Shown here piece after piece: positions 33,366-43,542 of a DNA stretch of 64,000 nucleotides. The notes beneath the pieces are model-generated. The model was not told the origin of the DNA. It worked only from the letters and a program-made list of their open reading frames with translations, and searched no databases. Each line of letters opens with the position of its first letter. Positions within the stretch are counted from its first letter, which is position 1. This stretch comes from Phenylobacterium koreense (GTDB lineage Bacteria > Pseudomonadota > Alphaproteobacteria > Caulobacterales > Caulobacteraceae): contig NZ_JBEPLU010000001.1 of NCBI RefSeq assembly GCF_040545335.1, forward strand, positions 310,001-374,000, written 5' to 3'. The position numbers were made by a program, and so were the translations under genes.

Positions 33366-33848
33366 ATGCCCGCCGAGATTGACGCCATCGACATGAAGAT
33401 CCTCGAGCTGATGCAGCGCGACGCGTCGCTCTCCACCGCAGAACTGGCCGAGCGGGTCGGCCTCTCCCAGTCCCCCTGCTGGCGGCGGATTCAGCGCCTG
33501 CGGGAAGAGGGTTACATCAAAGCCCAGGTGGTGATCGTCGATCGGGAGAAGCTTGGCTTCAAGATGCAAATCTTCGCCCAGGTGAAGATGACGACGCTCA
33601 GCGACGAGGACCGCGCCAAGTTCCACAAGGCGATCAACGACATCCCCGAAATCCTTGAATGCTATACGGTTTTCGGGGAGATGGACGCCATGCTGAAAAT
33701 CCTGGCCCCGGACGTGATCTGGTACCAGGACTTCATCTTCTCGACCCTGCTGAAGCTGCCGGGCGTGGTGGATGTGCGCTCCATCGTCACGCTGACGGAG
33801 TCGAAAAGCACGACCGCCATCCCGATGCGCGCGCGCAAATTCCGCTGA
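33366..33848 (+). CDS. Lrp/AsnC-family transcription regulator
   Basis: 160 residues. The N-terminal helix-turn-helix spans about residues 3-60: IDAIDMKILELMQRDASLST, then AELAERVGLSQSPCWRRIQRLREEGYI, which is a typical Lrp DNA-binding domain with S-x-S-P-C-W-R-R. The C-terminal RAM domain (about 65-150) would bind an amino acid and form the octamer. It is surrounded by aminotransferase, peptidase and permease genes, so it most likely senses the amino acid released by this island. A dyad lies 28 nt upstream (autoregulation) and another 15 nt downstream of its stop, ahead of the class V PLP enzyme. Confidence 0.92.
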   Translation: MPAEIDAIDMKILELMQRDASLSTAELAERVGLSQSPCWRRIQRLREEGYIKAQVVIVDREKLGFKMQIFAQVKMTTLSDEDRAKFHKAINDIPEILECYTVFGEMDAMLKILAPDVIWYQDFIFSTLLKLPGVVDVRSIVTLTESKSTTAIPMRARKFR

Positions 33849-33862
33849 TCGGCCCCCACGAC

Positions 33863-33875
33863 GCATAGGCAATGC
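33863..33875. promoter_or_regulatory. GCAT-N5-ATGC dyad ahead of the Tat-exported PLP enzyme (copy 3)
   Basis: GCAT-AGGCA-ATGC, 137 nt upstream of the ATG at 34013 and 14 nt after the lrp stop. Its spacer differs from copy 1 by a single base. Confidence 0.5.
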
Positions 33876-34012
33876 AGCATCTCGCCGCGGGAGGGATAAT
33901 CCAGTCCAGCCCCGCGAGCTTGACCGCCGAGAACGACAAGATAATTCGACGGCCGAGGTCTAGCGTTTCCGATGAGCGGGCCTCGTCTCGCAGCCAGAAA
34001 CGGGACCGCAAG

Positions 34013-35260
34013 ATGCTGACGCGCCGAGCCCTCGTCGCCGCCACCGCCGCTGGAAGCGCGATCGCGCCGACGGCCGCCCGCGCCGCGACGGCCGCTCCCT
34101 CACGCCTGCCGGCGAAGGCCGCCTTCGCGGTCATGCCCTTCACCTATCTGGACTCGGGCTCGACCCACCCGATGCCGCTGGGCGCGCGCGCGGCGCTGGA
34201 GGAGTACCTTCACTACAAGACCCAGGACGGCTCGGTTCCGCCCGGCTACAGTGTCGGGGCCAAGGAACGGGCGATGATCGGCAAGTTCGCCGCCCTGGTC
34301 GGGGCGAGCCCCGACGAGCTTTCGCTGATCCAGTCCACGACCATGGGCGAGAACCTGGTCATCCAGGCGCTGGACATCCCGCGCAGCGGCGGCCGGATCG
34401 TCACCGACGCCCTGCACTTCTTCGGCTCCTTCTATACCTACGGGGAACTCGGCAAGGCGGGGATGGACGTCGTCACCCTGCCGATGACCAAGGACGGCCG
34501 CATCGACATGGACGAGATGGCCGCGGCGGTGAACGACCGCACGCGCCTGGTCTCGATCAGCGCCGTCTCGACCACCAACGGCTTCCAGCACGACCTGAAG
34601 AAGGTCTGCGACCTGGCCCACGCCCACGGCGCCTATGTCTATGTCGACATGGTCCACGCGGCCGGCGTGACGCCCATCGACCTGCGCGCCGCCGGCGTCG
34701 ATTTCGCCGCGGCCTCTTCCTACAAGTGGCTGATGGGGGACTTCGGCCTGGGCTTCCTCTATGTCCGCAAGGAAATCCAGGACAAGATCCGGCGCCCCTG
34801 GTGGGGCTATCACCAGGTCAACGCCTTCAAGGCCCACGTCTTCCCCTATGACGAGCCGGGCCAAGGCGTGGCGACCTACAGCGCGTCACCCGACGCAGCC
34901 GGCCGGTTCGCCATGGGCACGACCTCCTGGACCGGCGTCGTGCAGCTCGACTACTCGCTCGGCTGGCTGACCGAGACCGGCGTCGCCAATATCGAGGCGG
35001 CCCGTCAGCCGCTGATCCAGGCCGTCCAGACCGAGCTGCGCCGCCGCGGTTACGAACCGCTGACGCCGCTCGACTCCAAGACCGCCCTCGTCGCTTTCGC
35101 CCTGAAGGACGCCCGCCGGAAGCTGGGCGACCTGCTGAAGGCCGCCGACATCCGCCTCACCGTTTCGCAGAACCGCTTCCGCGCCTCGCTCGCCGTCTTC
35201 AACGACATGAACGACGTGGACCGGCTGCTTTCCACCCTGCCCCGGAATCCTCCCGTCTGA
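34013..35260 (+). CDS. Tat-exported class V aminotransferase-fold PLP enzyme
   Basis: 415 residues from ATG 34013. The N-terminus MLTRRALVAATAAGSAIAPT continues to A-A-R-A and is a twin-arginine signal (T-R-R-A-L-V). The mature part is a class V aminotransferase: LDSGSTHPMPLGARAALEEYL, a VYVDMVHAAG block with the PLP Asp and His, and AASSYKWLMGDFG with the Schiff-base Lys at K238. Exported PLP enzymes are rare; PvdN of Pseudomonas, which modifies pyoverdine in the periplasm, is the known precedent for this class. The gene overlaps the next M61-type peptidase by one base, so peptide modification or amino acid racemisation, deamination or lyase chemistry outside the cytoplasm is likely. The reaction is unknown. 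Confidence 0.8.
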   Translation: MLTRRALVAATAAGSAIAPTAARAATAAPSRLPAKAAFAVMPFTYLDSGSTHPMPLGARAALEEYLHYKTQDGSVPPGYSVGAKERAMIGKFAALVGASPDELSLIQSTTMGENLVIQALDIPRSGGRIVTDALHFFGSFYTYGELGKAGMDVVTLPMTKDGRIDMDEMAAAVNDRTRLVSISAVSTTNGFQHDLKKVCDLAHAHGAYVYVDMVHAAGVTPIDLRAAGVDFAAASSYKWLMGDFGLGFLYVRKEIQDKIRRPWWGYHQVNAFKAHVFPYDEPGQGVATYSASPDAAGRFAMGTTSWTGVVQLDYSLGWLTETGVANIEAARQPLIQAVQTELRRRGYEPLTPLDSKTALVAFALKDARRKLGDLLKAADIRLTVSQNRFRASLAVFNDMNDVDRLLSTLPRNPPV

Positions 35261-36975
35261 TGTCTTTCGCAAAGCTTCTGGCCGCGACCACCGCCGCCTT
35301 GGCGCTGGCCGGCGTGGCGCACGCCCAAGGCGCGCCGCCCTCCCTCGACCTGACCCTGCGCCCGCACGCTTCGGCCGGCGCGCTGGACGCCGTGGACGTG
35401 ACGCTCAAGCTGCAGGCGCCGAACGCCAGGCCCGGCGAGAACTTCCTGCGGCTGCCGATGGTGTTCGCCTCGGTCGAGACCGCCCGGTACGAGGCCGCCG
35501 ACATCCAGGTGACCGACACCAAGGGCGCCGTGCCACTGGTGCAGAAGGACGATCCGGCCGATCCGTCGAACTTCATGTACTTCCGCCGCTGGCAGGTGGC
35601 GCGCGAGACCGTCGGCGACGTGACCGTGCGCTACAAGGCGCCGGCCCGCGCCTTCCGCCCGAGGCTCGGCTCCGGCCCGCCCTTCGACCTGCGTCCCGAG
35701 GCTGGCGGCGTCAACGGCGCCGGCGTCACCTTCCTGGCGCTGCCGGACACGCAAAAGCCCTTCAGCCTGCACCTGGCCTGGGATCTCGCCGGCATGCCGG
35801 CCGGCTCGCGCGCCGCCCAGAGCCTGGGCGAAGGCGAGCTGCGGATGACCGGCCCGGTCGAACTGCTGGCCAACACCTACTACATGGCCGGACCGATGAG
35901 CAGCTATCCGGCCGAGAGCGGCGGGCCGTTCGCCATCTACTGGCTGGGCGCGCCGCCGTTCGACGTCCAGGCCGTGGCGAGCTGGACCGAGAAGGCGCGC
36001 ACCGCGATCGCCACCTTCTTCGGCGAGCCGGACAAGCCCTATCGCGTCTTCTTCCGCAAGAACCCCTATCCGGGGACGGGTGGGGCTGGCCTGCTCAACT
36101 CGTTCATGTCGGGCTTCAGCGATGATCCCCCGCCGACCGTGGAGGGCATGCGCCACCACCTGGCCCATGAGATCGTCCACAACTGGCCGGGCAGCCTGTC
36201 CGGGCCGAACGGGATCATCTCCTGGTACGGCGAGGGCCTGGCCGAGTTCTATTCGGCGACCATTCCCTGGCGCGCCGGACTGATCGACACCGACGACTTC
36301 CTGGCCCAGGTGAACGAGCGGGCCCAGAGCTATTACGGCAACCCGGTGAACACCGCGCCGGCCAGCGAGATCGCCGCCAAGTTCTGGAGCGACACGCGGG
36401 TCCGCAAGCTGCCCTATGACCGCGGCGCCTTCTACATGGCCATGGTCGACGCCCAGGTACGGGCCAAGTCCGGGGGCAAGCGCAGCCTGGACGACCTGGT
36501 GAAGGCGATGATCGCCCGCCGGGATGCCGGCCAGTCCTATGACACCGACGCCTGGCTGAGCCTGGTGGTCGCCGAGCTGGGCCCGCAGGCCAAGACGGAG
36601 CACGAGGAGATGATGGCCGGCAAGCTGCTGGTCCCGCCCTCCGAGGCCTACGGCCCCTGCTTCAAGCGCGAAGACGCAACCTATCGCGTGTTCGAGCTCG
36701 GCTTCGACGCCGCCTCGCTTACGGCATCGCCCCGGATCGTGCGCGGCCTGGTCGCCGGTTCGAACGCCGCGAAGGCGGGCCTGAAGGAGGGGGACGAGGT
36801 GACCGAGCAGGTCGTCCTCGACGCCGTCCAGGGCAAGCCTGACGACACCATCACCCTGAAGGTCCGCCGCGACGGCAAGGACCTGCAGATCACCTACCTG
36901 CCCCGCGGCGAGGCCCTGCCCGGCTATCGCTGGAGCCGCGTGGCCGAAGTTCCGGGCAGCAAATGCGCCATCTGA
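35260..36975 (+). CDS. M61-type secreted peptidase with PDZ domain (paralogue)
   Basis: 571 residues from ATG 35260, which overlaps the preceding stop. A signal peptide (MSFAKLLAATTAALALAGVAHA) is followed by an N-terminal beta domain, then the zinc motif LAHEIVHNWPGSLSG (H-E-x2-H-x-W, about residue 300), WYGEGLAEFYS with the downstream Glu, and a C-terminal PDZ-like region (RIVRGLVAGSNAAKAGLKEGDEV). It is homologous throughout to the M61-type protein at 23852, including the KLPYDRGAFY and GGKRSLDDL blocks. Such enzymes trim peptide N-termini in the periplasm. It overlaps the following S10 gene by 13 nt, giving a three-gene secreted set of PLP enzyme, M61 and S10. Confidence 0.85.
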   Translation: MSFAKLLAATTAALALAGVAHAQGAPPSLDLTLRPHASAGALDAVDVTLKLQAPNARPGENFLRLPMVFASVETARYEAADIQVTDTKGAVPLVQKDDPADPSNFMYFRRWQVARETVGDVTVRYKAPARAFRPRLGSGPPFDLRPEAGGVNGAGVTFLALPDTQKPFSLHLAWDLAGMPAGSRAAQSLGEGELRMTGPVELLANTYYMAGPMSSYPAESGGPFAIYWLGAPPFDVQAVASWTEKARTAIATFFGEPDKPYRVFFRKNPYPGTGGAGLLNSFMSGFSDDPPPTVEGMRHHLAHEIVHNWPGSLSGPNGIISWYGEGLAEFYSATIPWRAGLIDTDDFLAQVNERAQSYYGNPVNTAPASEIAAKFWSDTRVRKLPYDRGAFYMAMVDAQVRAKSGGKRSLDDLVKAMIARRDAGQSYDTDAWLSLVVAELGPQAKTEHEEMMAGKLLVPPSEAYGPCFKREDATYRVFELGFDAASLTASPRIVRGLVAGSNAAKAGLKEGDEVTEQVVLDAVQGKPDDTITLKVRRDGKDLQITYLPRGEALPGYRWSRVAEVPGSKCAI

Positions 36976-38377
36976 TCACGATCTCGCTCGCCGCGGCCCT
37001 GCTGGCCTCGGCCGCCCCGGCGTTCGCGGCCGAGGCCGCGCCTGCGGCGGCGGTTTCCGCCCCGCGCAGCTATTCCAGCGACCACACCGGCGTCTTCGGC
37101 GGACGCAAGATCGCCTATCGCGCCACCCTGGCCGAGACGATCCTGCACGATCCCAAGGGCCAGCCGGCGGCGAGCCTCTACAGCTTCTCCTACGTGGCCA
37201 AGGGCAAGGATACGAACCGGCCGGTGGTGTTCGTCTTCAACGGCGGCCCCGGCTCCTCGTCGATCTGGATGCACATGGGCATGCTCGGCCCGCGGCGCGT
37301 CGCGTTCCCTGATCCGGTGCATCCGCCGACCACTCCGCCCTTCAAGCTGGAGGACAATCCGTTCTCGCTGCTGGACGTCGCGGACCTGGTGTTCATCGAC
37401 CCCGTAGGCACCGGCTACAGCCGCCTGCTGCCGGGCGGAAAGGGCGAAGACTTCTACGGGGTCAGCCAGGACGCCAGGGCCACCACCGAGTTCATCCGCG
37501 ACTGGCTCAGCGCCAACGGCCGGTGGAACTCGCCGAAGTACCTGGTCGGCGAGAGCTACGGCACGGTCCGCGCCTCGGTGCTGGCCAACACCCTGATGGG
37601 CGGGCCGTTCTCGCCGACCGGCGCGCTGGGCGGGGTCACCCTGAACGGCGTCATCATCCTGGGCCCGTCGTTCGGCGGCCGCTCGGCCGGGGACGAGGCC
37701 TATCTGAACAACCTGCCGACCATGGCGGCCACCGCCTGGGTCCACGGGCGCACCCCGCGGGAGGGCCGCACGCCTGAAAGCGTCGCGGCCGAAGCGCGCC
37801 GCTTCGCGGCCGAAACCTATCTACCGGCGCTTTACGCCGCCGAAGACCTGCCGGCCGCCGACCGTCAGCGGGTCGCCGAGGGCCTTTCCAAGCTGACCGG
37901 CCTGCCGGCCCAGAACTGGCTGGACTCCAACCTGCGCATTTCGCTCGAAGAGTTCGGCAAGCTGCTGCTGAAGGACCAGGGACTGCAGCTCGGCGCCTAT
38001 GACAGTCGCTACACCCTGCCGCTCGCCGCCAGCGGCGGGGATCCGGTGGCCGACGACCCGGCTATGGGCCAGTACACCCCGGGCTTCATCGCCGTGCTCA
38101 ACGACTATGTCCGCAACGAGCTTAAGGCGCCCGCCCCGACGACCTACCAGCCAATCGCCTTCGGCGAGGTCAACGGGCGCTGGAACTGGGGCCAGCCGAG
38201 GAACTATGCGGAAGACCTGGCCGCCGCCATGCGCCGCAACCCTTCGCTGAAGGTGTTCGTCGGCGCCGGCTACTACGACCTGACCACCACCCTGGGCTCG
38301 GCCGAGTACGTCACCCGCCGCTCGGGGCTGGCGCACGACCGGCTGACCCTGCGCGCCTATCCCTCGGGCCACATGCC

Positions 38378-39156
<779 letters not shown>

Positions 39157-39181
<25 letters not shown>

Positions 39182-40017
39182 GACAGCACCTTCTTTTCGA
39201 GGAAGCGAACGGCCGCGTCCGACGAGACGCCGAGGATGGCGTAAACGACGAGGCCGAGCAGGATGACGTCGGACTGGGCATAGGTCCGCGCCAGGTTGAT
39301 CATGTAGCCGATGCCGCTGGTGGCGTTCAGTTGCTCGACCACCACCAGGGCCAGCCAGGCCCCCATCACGCCGAACCGCAGGCCCAGCATGAAGCCTGGC
39401 AGGGCGCCCGGCAGGACCACGTGCCGGACGAAGGCCAGCCGGCCAAGGCCGAGGGTTTCGGCCAGCTCCACATGCTTGATGTCGATGGCTCGCAGGGCGT
39501 TGTGGGTATGGACATAGATCGGGATGAAGACCGACAGCGAGATGACGATGACCTTCATCGCCTCGCCGATACCGAACCACAGGATGAACAGCGGAATGAG
39601 CGCCAGGGTCGGGATCGCGCGCTTGAGCTGCACCAGGCCGTCGAAGACGTAGCCCCCTAGCAGGCTGAGGCCCGAGATCAGGGCGACGACCACGCCGACG
39701 GCCACGCCATAGGCAAGGCCCTGGCCGGCCCGCCAGGCCGACACCGCGATGTTCGCCTGCAGCCGTCCCTGCTCGATCAGGTCGGCTCCGGTGATGACGG
39801 CGACCCAGGGCGCGGGAAGGATGCGCGGATCGATGAAGCCGGTGGACGAGCCGATGGCCCAGGCCACCAGCAGCAGGACCGGGCCTAGCAACCATCCGTA
39901 GGGCGCGGGATGGCCCAGGCCCAGGCGGCGCTTGCGCCGGGCGGCGGGCGGCGGGCTTTCGGCGGCGTTCTGCGCGGCGGCCGCAGCCGGCCGCTCGAGG
40001 ATGTGGGCGACGCTCAT
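39157..40017 (-). CDS. ssuC: SsuC-like ABC transporter permease
   Basis: 286 residues from ATG 40017. A Pro/Ala-rich cytoplasmic N-terminus of about 35 residues is followed by about six helices of the BPD_transp_1 fold. The EAA-type coupling loop is seen in VELAETLGLGRLAFVRHVVLPGALPGFMLGLR (about residues 180-211), the typical form for aliphatic sulfonate, taurine and nitrate systems. It overlaps both neighbours (4 and 25 nt), so ssuA-ssuC-ssuB is one transcription unit. Confidence 0.85.
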
Positions 40018-41093
40018 GGTTGGGCCTCGTTCTGCGCAGTCTTCACGGGTGCGACCGCGTCCGCCGCGATGGTCTCGAAGCGACGGTCGAAGATCTGGGC
40101 GGCGTCGAACGGCTTCTGGCCGCCCGCCTTGGCGAGGGTGTCGATCGAGGCCTGCTGCAGGGCGATCGCCTCGGACCAGTCGCGGGGAATGACGGAGTCG
40201 CCGCTTGCGGCGACCACGAAGCGGGCGTCCTGCAAGGACAGGCCCTGGTCCTTCACATAGTAGGCCTGGGCCCACTCCTCCTTGTGGGTCCGGGTCCATT
40301 CGGCGGCCCGGGCCCAGAACTTCACGTACTCACGCAAGGCGGCCGCCTTGGCCGGGTCGCGCAAGGTCTCCTCGCGCACATAGAGATTGAGCAGGTCGTC
40401 TCGGAACGGCGGATGCCGCAGGACCTTGCCCCCGTCCTTCGCGTAGTTGTCGAGGTAGCGCTTGGTGGGAACGCCCGCGCCCAGCGGCGCCACGTCGACA
40501 AGGCCGGTGACCAGGGCGTTCGGATAGACGTCGCCGGTGCTGGGCAGCTCGACGAGGGTTACGTCCTGGGTGGTGAGGCCCTGGGCGGCCAGGGTCCGCA
40601 GCACGATTTCCCCCTGCACCTGGCCAGGGCTGTAGGCGATCTTCTTGCCCCGGAGGTCGGCCAGGCTCGTGATCTTCGCCTTGGGCGAGACACCCAGCTC
40701 GAACAGCGGATACTTGTAGGGTTCGGTGCGCAGGCGGACGGCGATCATCCGGACCGGAATGCCAACCCATGTCGCGTGGATGGGCGGGATGTTGGCCGCC
40801 GAGCCGACATCGAGCGCCTTGGCGTGGAACGCCTCGGTGACCTGCGGCCCGCCGCTGATCTGAGCCCACTGGACCTCGAACGGCAGGTCCTTGATCCAGC
40901 CGGTGTGTTCCAGCACCCGCTGGGTGGTGGGATCGCCGATCACCAGCCTGGTTCCCGGAGGAATCGTCGTCGGCAGGGGCGCATCCAGGGCGAGTTGAGG
41001 CCCCGGCGCGTCCTGGGAACGGCCGCAGGCGGTCACGCCGAGCCCCGCGGCCATGAGTGCGATAGCGACGATGAACGCCTTGCGCCTGTTCAC
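40014..41093 (-). CDS. ssuA: SsuA-like substrate-binding lipoprotein
   Basis: 359 residues from GTG 41093, with AGG 9 nt upstream; an in-frame TTG at 41102 is an alternative with no ribosome-binding site. The N-terminus has a lipoprotein signal ending LGVTACG, so the mature protein is probably lipid-anchored rather than free in the periplasm. The body is a two-lobed NMT1/SsuA-like solute-binding protein (ALDVGSAANIPPIHA and KIAYSPGQVQGEIVLRTL regions). Substrates of the family are alkanesulfonates, taurine, nitrate or thiamine precursors. The adjacent TauD-type dioxygenase favours sulfonates or sulfate esters. Confidence 0.78.
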   Translation of the reverse strand: MNRRKAFIVAIALMAAGLGVTACGRSQDAPGPQLALDAPLPTTIPPGTRLVIGDPTTQRVLEHTGWIKDLPFEVQWAQISGGPQVTEAFHAKALDVGSAANIPPIHATWVGIPVRMIAVRLRTEPYKYPLFELGVSPKAKITSLADLRGKKIAYSPGQVQGEIVLRTLAAQGLTTQDVTLVELPSTGDVYPNALVTGLVDVAPLGAGVPTKRYLDNYAKDGGKVLRHPPFRDDLLNLYVREETLRDPAKAAALREYVKFWARAAEWTRTHKEEWAQAYYVKDQGLSLQDARFVVAASGDSVIPRDWSEAIALQQASIDTLAKAGGQKPFDAAQIFDRRFETIAADAVAPVKTAQNEAQP

Positions 41094-41174
41094 TTGGTTC
41101 AACCTGGATTCTTGGGGAAAAATCCCGGGCCGCCCTCTCCAGCGCGGCCCGGGAGCTGTGCTCGACGAGGGAGA

Positions 41175-42155
41175 TCAGCCGAGGACGTTGAAGAGCGGGC
41201 CTTCCAGGGCCTGGGACTTGAAGCCGTCCGGGCCGACCGGCAGTTCGCCGGCGACGGTGATCCGCCGAACCGTCCGTCCCAGATTGAAGTGCGCGTAGTC
41301 GATGGGTCCGGCGTGGGCGACCGCCTGGTTGTCCCAGACCACCAGCGCCTTGGGCGACCAGCGGAAGCGGACGGCGTATTCGGGGCGGGTGAGTTCGCCG
41401 TAGAGCAGGTCGAGCAGGGCCTGGCTCTCGCGTTCCTTCAGCCCGACGATGTGGGTCGTGGTGCCCGGATTCAGGAACAGCAGTTTCTCGCCGGTTTCGG
41501 GATGGACCCGCACCAGCGGATGCAGGGAGACGAACGGGCCGGTCGAGCGGCCGTCCTTGCGAGGTTTGCGGGCGCCGCCGCCGGCGTCGTAGGAGCTGGT
41601 CTGGTGCACCGCCTGCAGGTCGTCGATCAGCCGCTGGATCTTCGGCGTCAGGCCATCATAGGCCGCGATCAGGTTGGCGAAGAGGGTGTCGCCGCCATAG
41701 GCCGGAATCTCGGTTCCGTGCAGCAGGGAGTAGCTGTTGGGGTTGGCGACGAAGGTGATGTCGATGTGCCAGCCCTTGTAGTCCCGCGGCGGGCGAGCCG
41801 ACGGCGGACCGGTGTCGTTCTCGGTCCGCCGGACGCGATACTCGTCGACCTTGCGCTCCCAGATCTCCGGATGGTCATCCAGGCCTTCGGAAATCGGATG
41901 GGCGGGCGTCAGGGGGCCGAAGGTGCGCCCGAAGGCCTTGAGCTGTTCGTTGCTGATGTCCTGGTCGCGGAAGAAGACCACGCGCCACTTGTTGATGGCC
42001 TGGCGGATCTCCGCGATCGTCTCGGCGTCCAGGGGCTGGCGAAGATCGACGCCCGAGATCTCGGCGCCGATCAGCGGCGTGACCGGATCGACGACGATGC
42101 GTGTCGGGGTGAAGTCCTGGCCTTCGGCGACCGGACGGAGGGCGGTGACGCTCAT
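41175..42155 (-). CDS. tauD: TauD/TfdA-family Fe(II)/2-oxoglutarate dioxygenase
   Basis: 326 residues from ATG 42155; the open frame upstream is antisense to the reductase region and not coding. The iron ligands are visible as WHIDITF (H-x-D, about residue 130) and the distal His in NQAVAHAGPIDYAHFN, and the 2-oxoglutarate-binding Arg follows in LGRTVRRITV. Family enzymes hydroxylate the carbon next to a sulfonate or sulfate so that sulfite or sulfate is released. TauD (taurine) and AtsK (alkylsulfates) are both compatible. It is 81 nt upstream of ssuA on the same strand. Expression under sulfur limitation is expected from the family. Confidence 0.82.
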   Translation of the reverse strand: MSVTALRPVAEGQDFTPTRIVVDPVTPLIGAEISGVDLRQPLDAETIAEIRQAINKWRVVFFRDQDISNEQLKAFGRTFGPLTPAHPISEGLDDHPEIWERKVDEYRVRRTENDTGPPSARPPRDYKGWHIDITFVANPNSYSLLHGTEIPAYGGDTLFANLIAAYDGLTPKIQRLIDDLQAVHQTSSYDAGGGARKPRKDGRSTGPFVSLHPLVRVHPETGEKLLFLNPGTTTHIVGLKERESQALLDLLYGELTRPEYAVRFRWSPKALVVWDNQAVAHAGPIDYAHFNLGRTVRRITVAGELPVGPDGFKSQALEGPLFNVLG

Positions 42156-42186
42156 ACGGGTTTCTCCTTGATTTATAACGGTTTGA

Positions 42187-43167
42187 TCAGGCAGTGGCGC
42201 GGGCGGGCACGGGCGAGGCCCCGGCCGGATAGCGGGCGCCGACGGTCGATCCTGGGATGAAGGCCGCCTCCAGTTCGGCGACGTCGGCCGGGCTGAGTTG
42301 CAGGTCGTTGGCGTCCCAGTTGGCCTCCAGGTGCGTGATCCGCCGGGTGCCGGGGATGGGGACGACATTCTTCGAGAGCACCCAGGCGAGGCTGACCTGG
42401 GCGACGCTGGCGCCCAGGCGCAGGGCGACCTTCTCGGCCACGGCACGGCGCTGGCTGTTGGCGGCGACGGCCTCGGGCTGGTAGCGCGGATGGAGGTTGC
42501 GGCGATCGCCCTCCTCCACCGGCCCGGCTCCGGCCAGGAAGCCTCGGCCAAGGGGGCTGTAGGCCACGAAGCCGACGCCCAGCTCGCGGGCGGTGGGCAG
42601 GATTTCGTCCTCGATCTCGCGGGTCCACAGCGAGTACTCGCTTTGCAGGGCGGCGATCGGGTGGACCTTGTGGGCGCGGCGCAGGATCTCCGCGTCGACC
42701 TCGGAAAGGCCGATCCCGCCGATCTTGCCCTCGGCCTTGAGGCGGCCGAGTTCGCCGACCGTGTCCTCGATCGGCGTCTGGGGATCGAGGCGGTGCAGGT
42801 AGTAGAGATCGATGTGGTCGAGGTTCAGCCGCTTCAGGCTGGCCTCGACGGCGGCGCGGGCATATTCGGGCCGGCCGTCGAGTCCGCGGCCGCTCTGCTC
42901 GCGGTCCAAGCGATTGCCGAACTTGCTGGCGACGACCAGCTTGTCCCGCTTCCCGGCGATAGCCTTGCCGACCAGCTCTTCGTTGTGACCCGAACCATAG
43001 ATGTCCGCGGTGTCGAAGAAGGTGATCCCGAGATCGATGGCGCGGTGGATCGTGGCGATGGACTCCGCGTCCTCCGCCTGGCCGTAGACATGGCTGAGCC
43101 CCATGGCGCCATAGCCCTGACGGCTAACTTCGAAGGGGCCTAGAGGCACGCGGGGGGAGGACGACAT
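42187..43167 (-). CDS. Aldo/keto reductase
   Basis: 326 residues from ATG 43167, TIM-barrel aldo/keto reductase of the general YajO/perakine-reductase type. The active-site set is visible: FFDTADIYGSGHNEELVGKA (Asp, Tyr), KLVVASKFG (Lys), and DLYYLHRLDP (His); IPGTRRITHLEANWDAND near the C-terminus is the NADP-binding end. Placed first in the sulfur operon it may reduce the aldehyde or ketone left after dioxygenase cleavage of an alkyl sulfonate or sulfate. That role is inferred from position. Confidence 0.8.
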   Translation of the reverse strand: MSSSPRVPLGPFEVSRQGYGAMGLSHVYGQAEDAESIATIHRAIDLGITFFDTADIYGSGHNEELVGKAIAGKRDKLVVASKFGNRLDREQSGRGLDGRPEYARAAVEASLKRLNLDHIDLYYLHRLDPQTPIEDTVGELGRLKAEGKIGGIGLSEVDAEILRRAHKVHPIAALQSEYSLWTREIEDEILPTARELGVGFVAYSPLGRGFLAGAGPVEEGDRRNLHPRYQPEAVAANSQRRAVAEKVALRLGASVAQVSLAWVLSKNVVPIPGTRRITHLEANWDANDLQLSPADVAELEAAFIPGSTVGARYPAGASPVPARATA

Positions 43168-43542
43168 GGGGAGCTCCAGAGGGCTGCAACTTAATCCCCT
43201 TAATTCCCACCTTTATAGTTGGTGTTGTCAATTCAGAACCGAGACGAGACCCTCTCCGGCTGCCCGATGTTTTCTAAACGGCCGCCGGAGAAAGACTGAC
43301 GTTGATAGTTTTCTCCCGTTATTTCAGGTCACTATACGCATGTCGGAGATAACGATCGGCTCTCTTGCGGGTCGATCGACGCGCACACCATGCATTTAGA
43401 AAATCTCTTCGTTCTGAAAGAAGGTCTTGCTTCTATTTCCTACTCTACAAGTAGGATTGGTGAGGCGCCGCGGGGGCCGAACGCCTCGCCTGTCCCTCGT
43501 GCGCACCTCCCCGAGGAACGACGAGGCCAGCAGAAGAAACCG
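43168..43542. promoter_or_regulatory. 375-bp divergent regulatory region of the sulfur locus
   Basis: No gene is seen, and the stretch is markedly A/T-richer than its surroundings. On the minus strand a consensus TTGACA lies at 43231-43226, with a weak GGGAAT 17 nt further on, a candidate promoter for the reductase-tauD-ssuACB genes. TTTATAGTTGG (about 43212) and TTGATAGTTTT (about 43302) are two similar A/T-rich words that might be half-sites of a sulfur regulator. An ATG at 43390 is in frame with the TonB receptor but gives a long unlikely leader. Confidence 0.4.

Noticed and set aside
43317-43354. CGTTAT / ATAACG inverted repeat upstream of the sulfur-locus TonB receptor
   Set aside because: Arms are only 6 bp with a 26-bp spacer; this can arise by chance in A/T-rich sequence.
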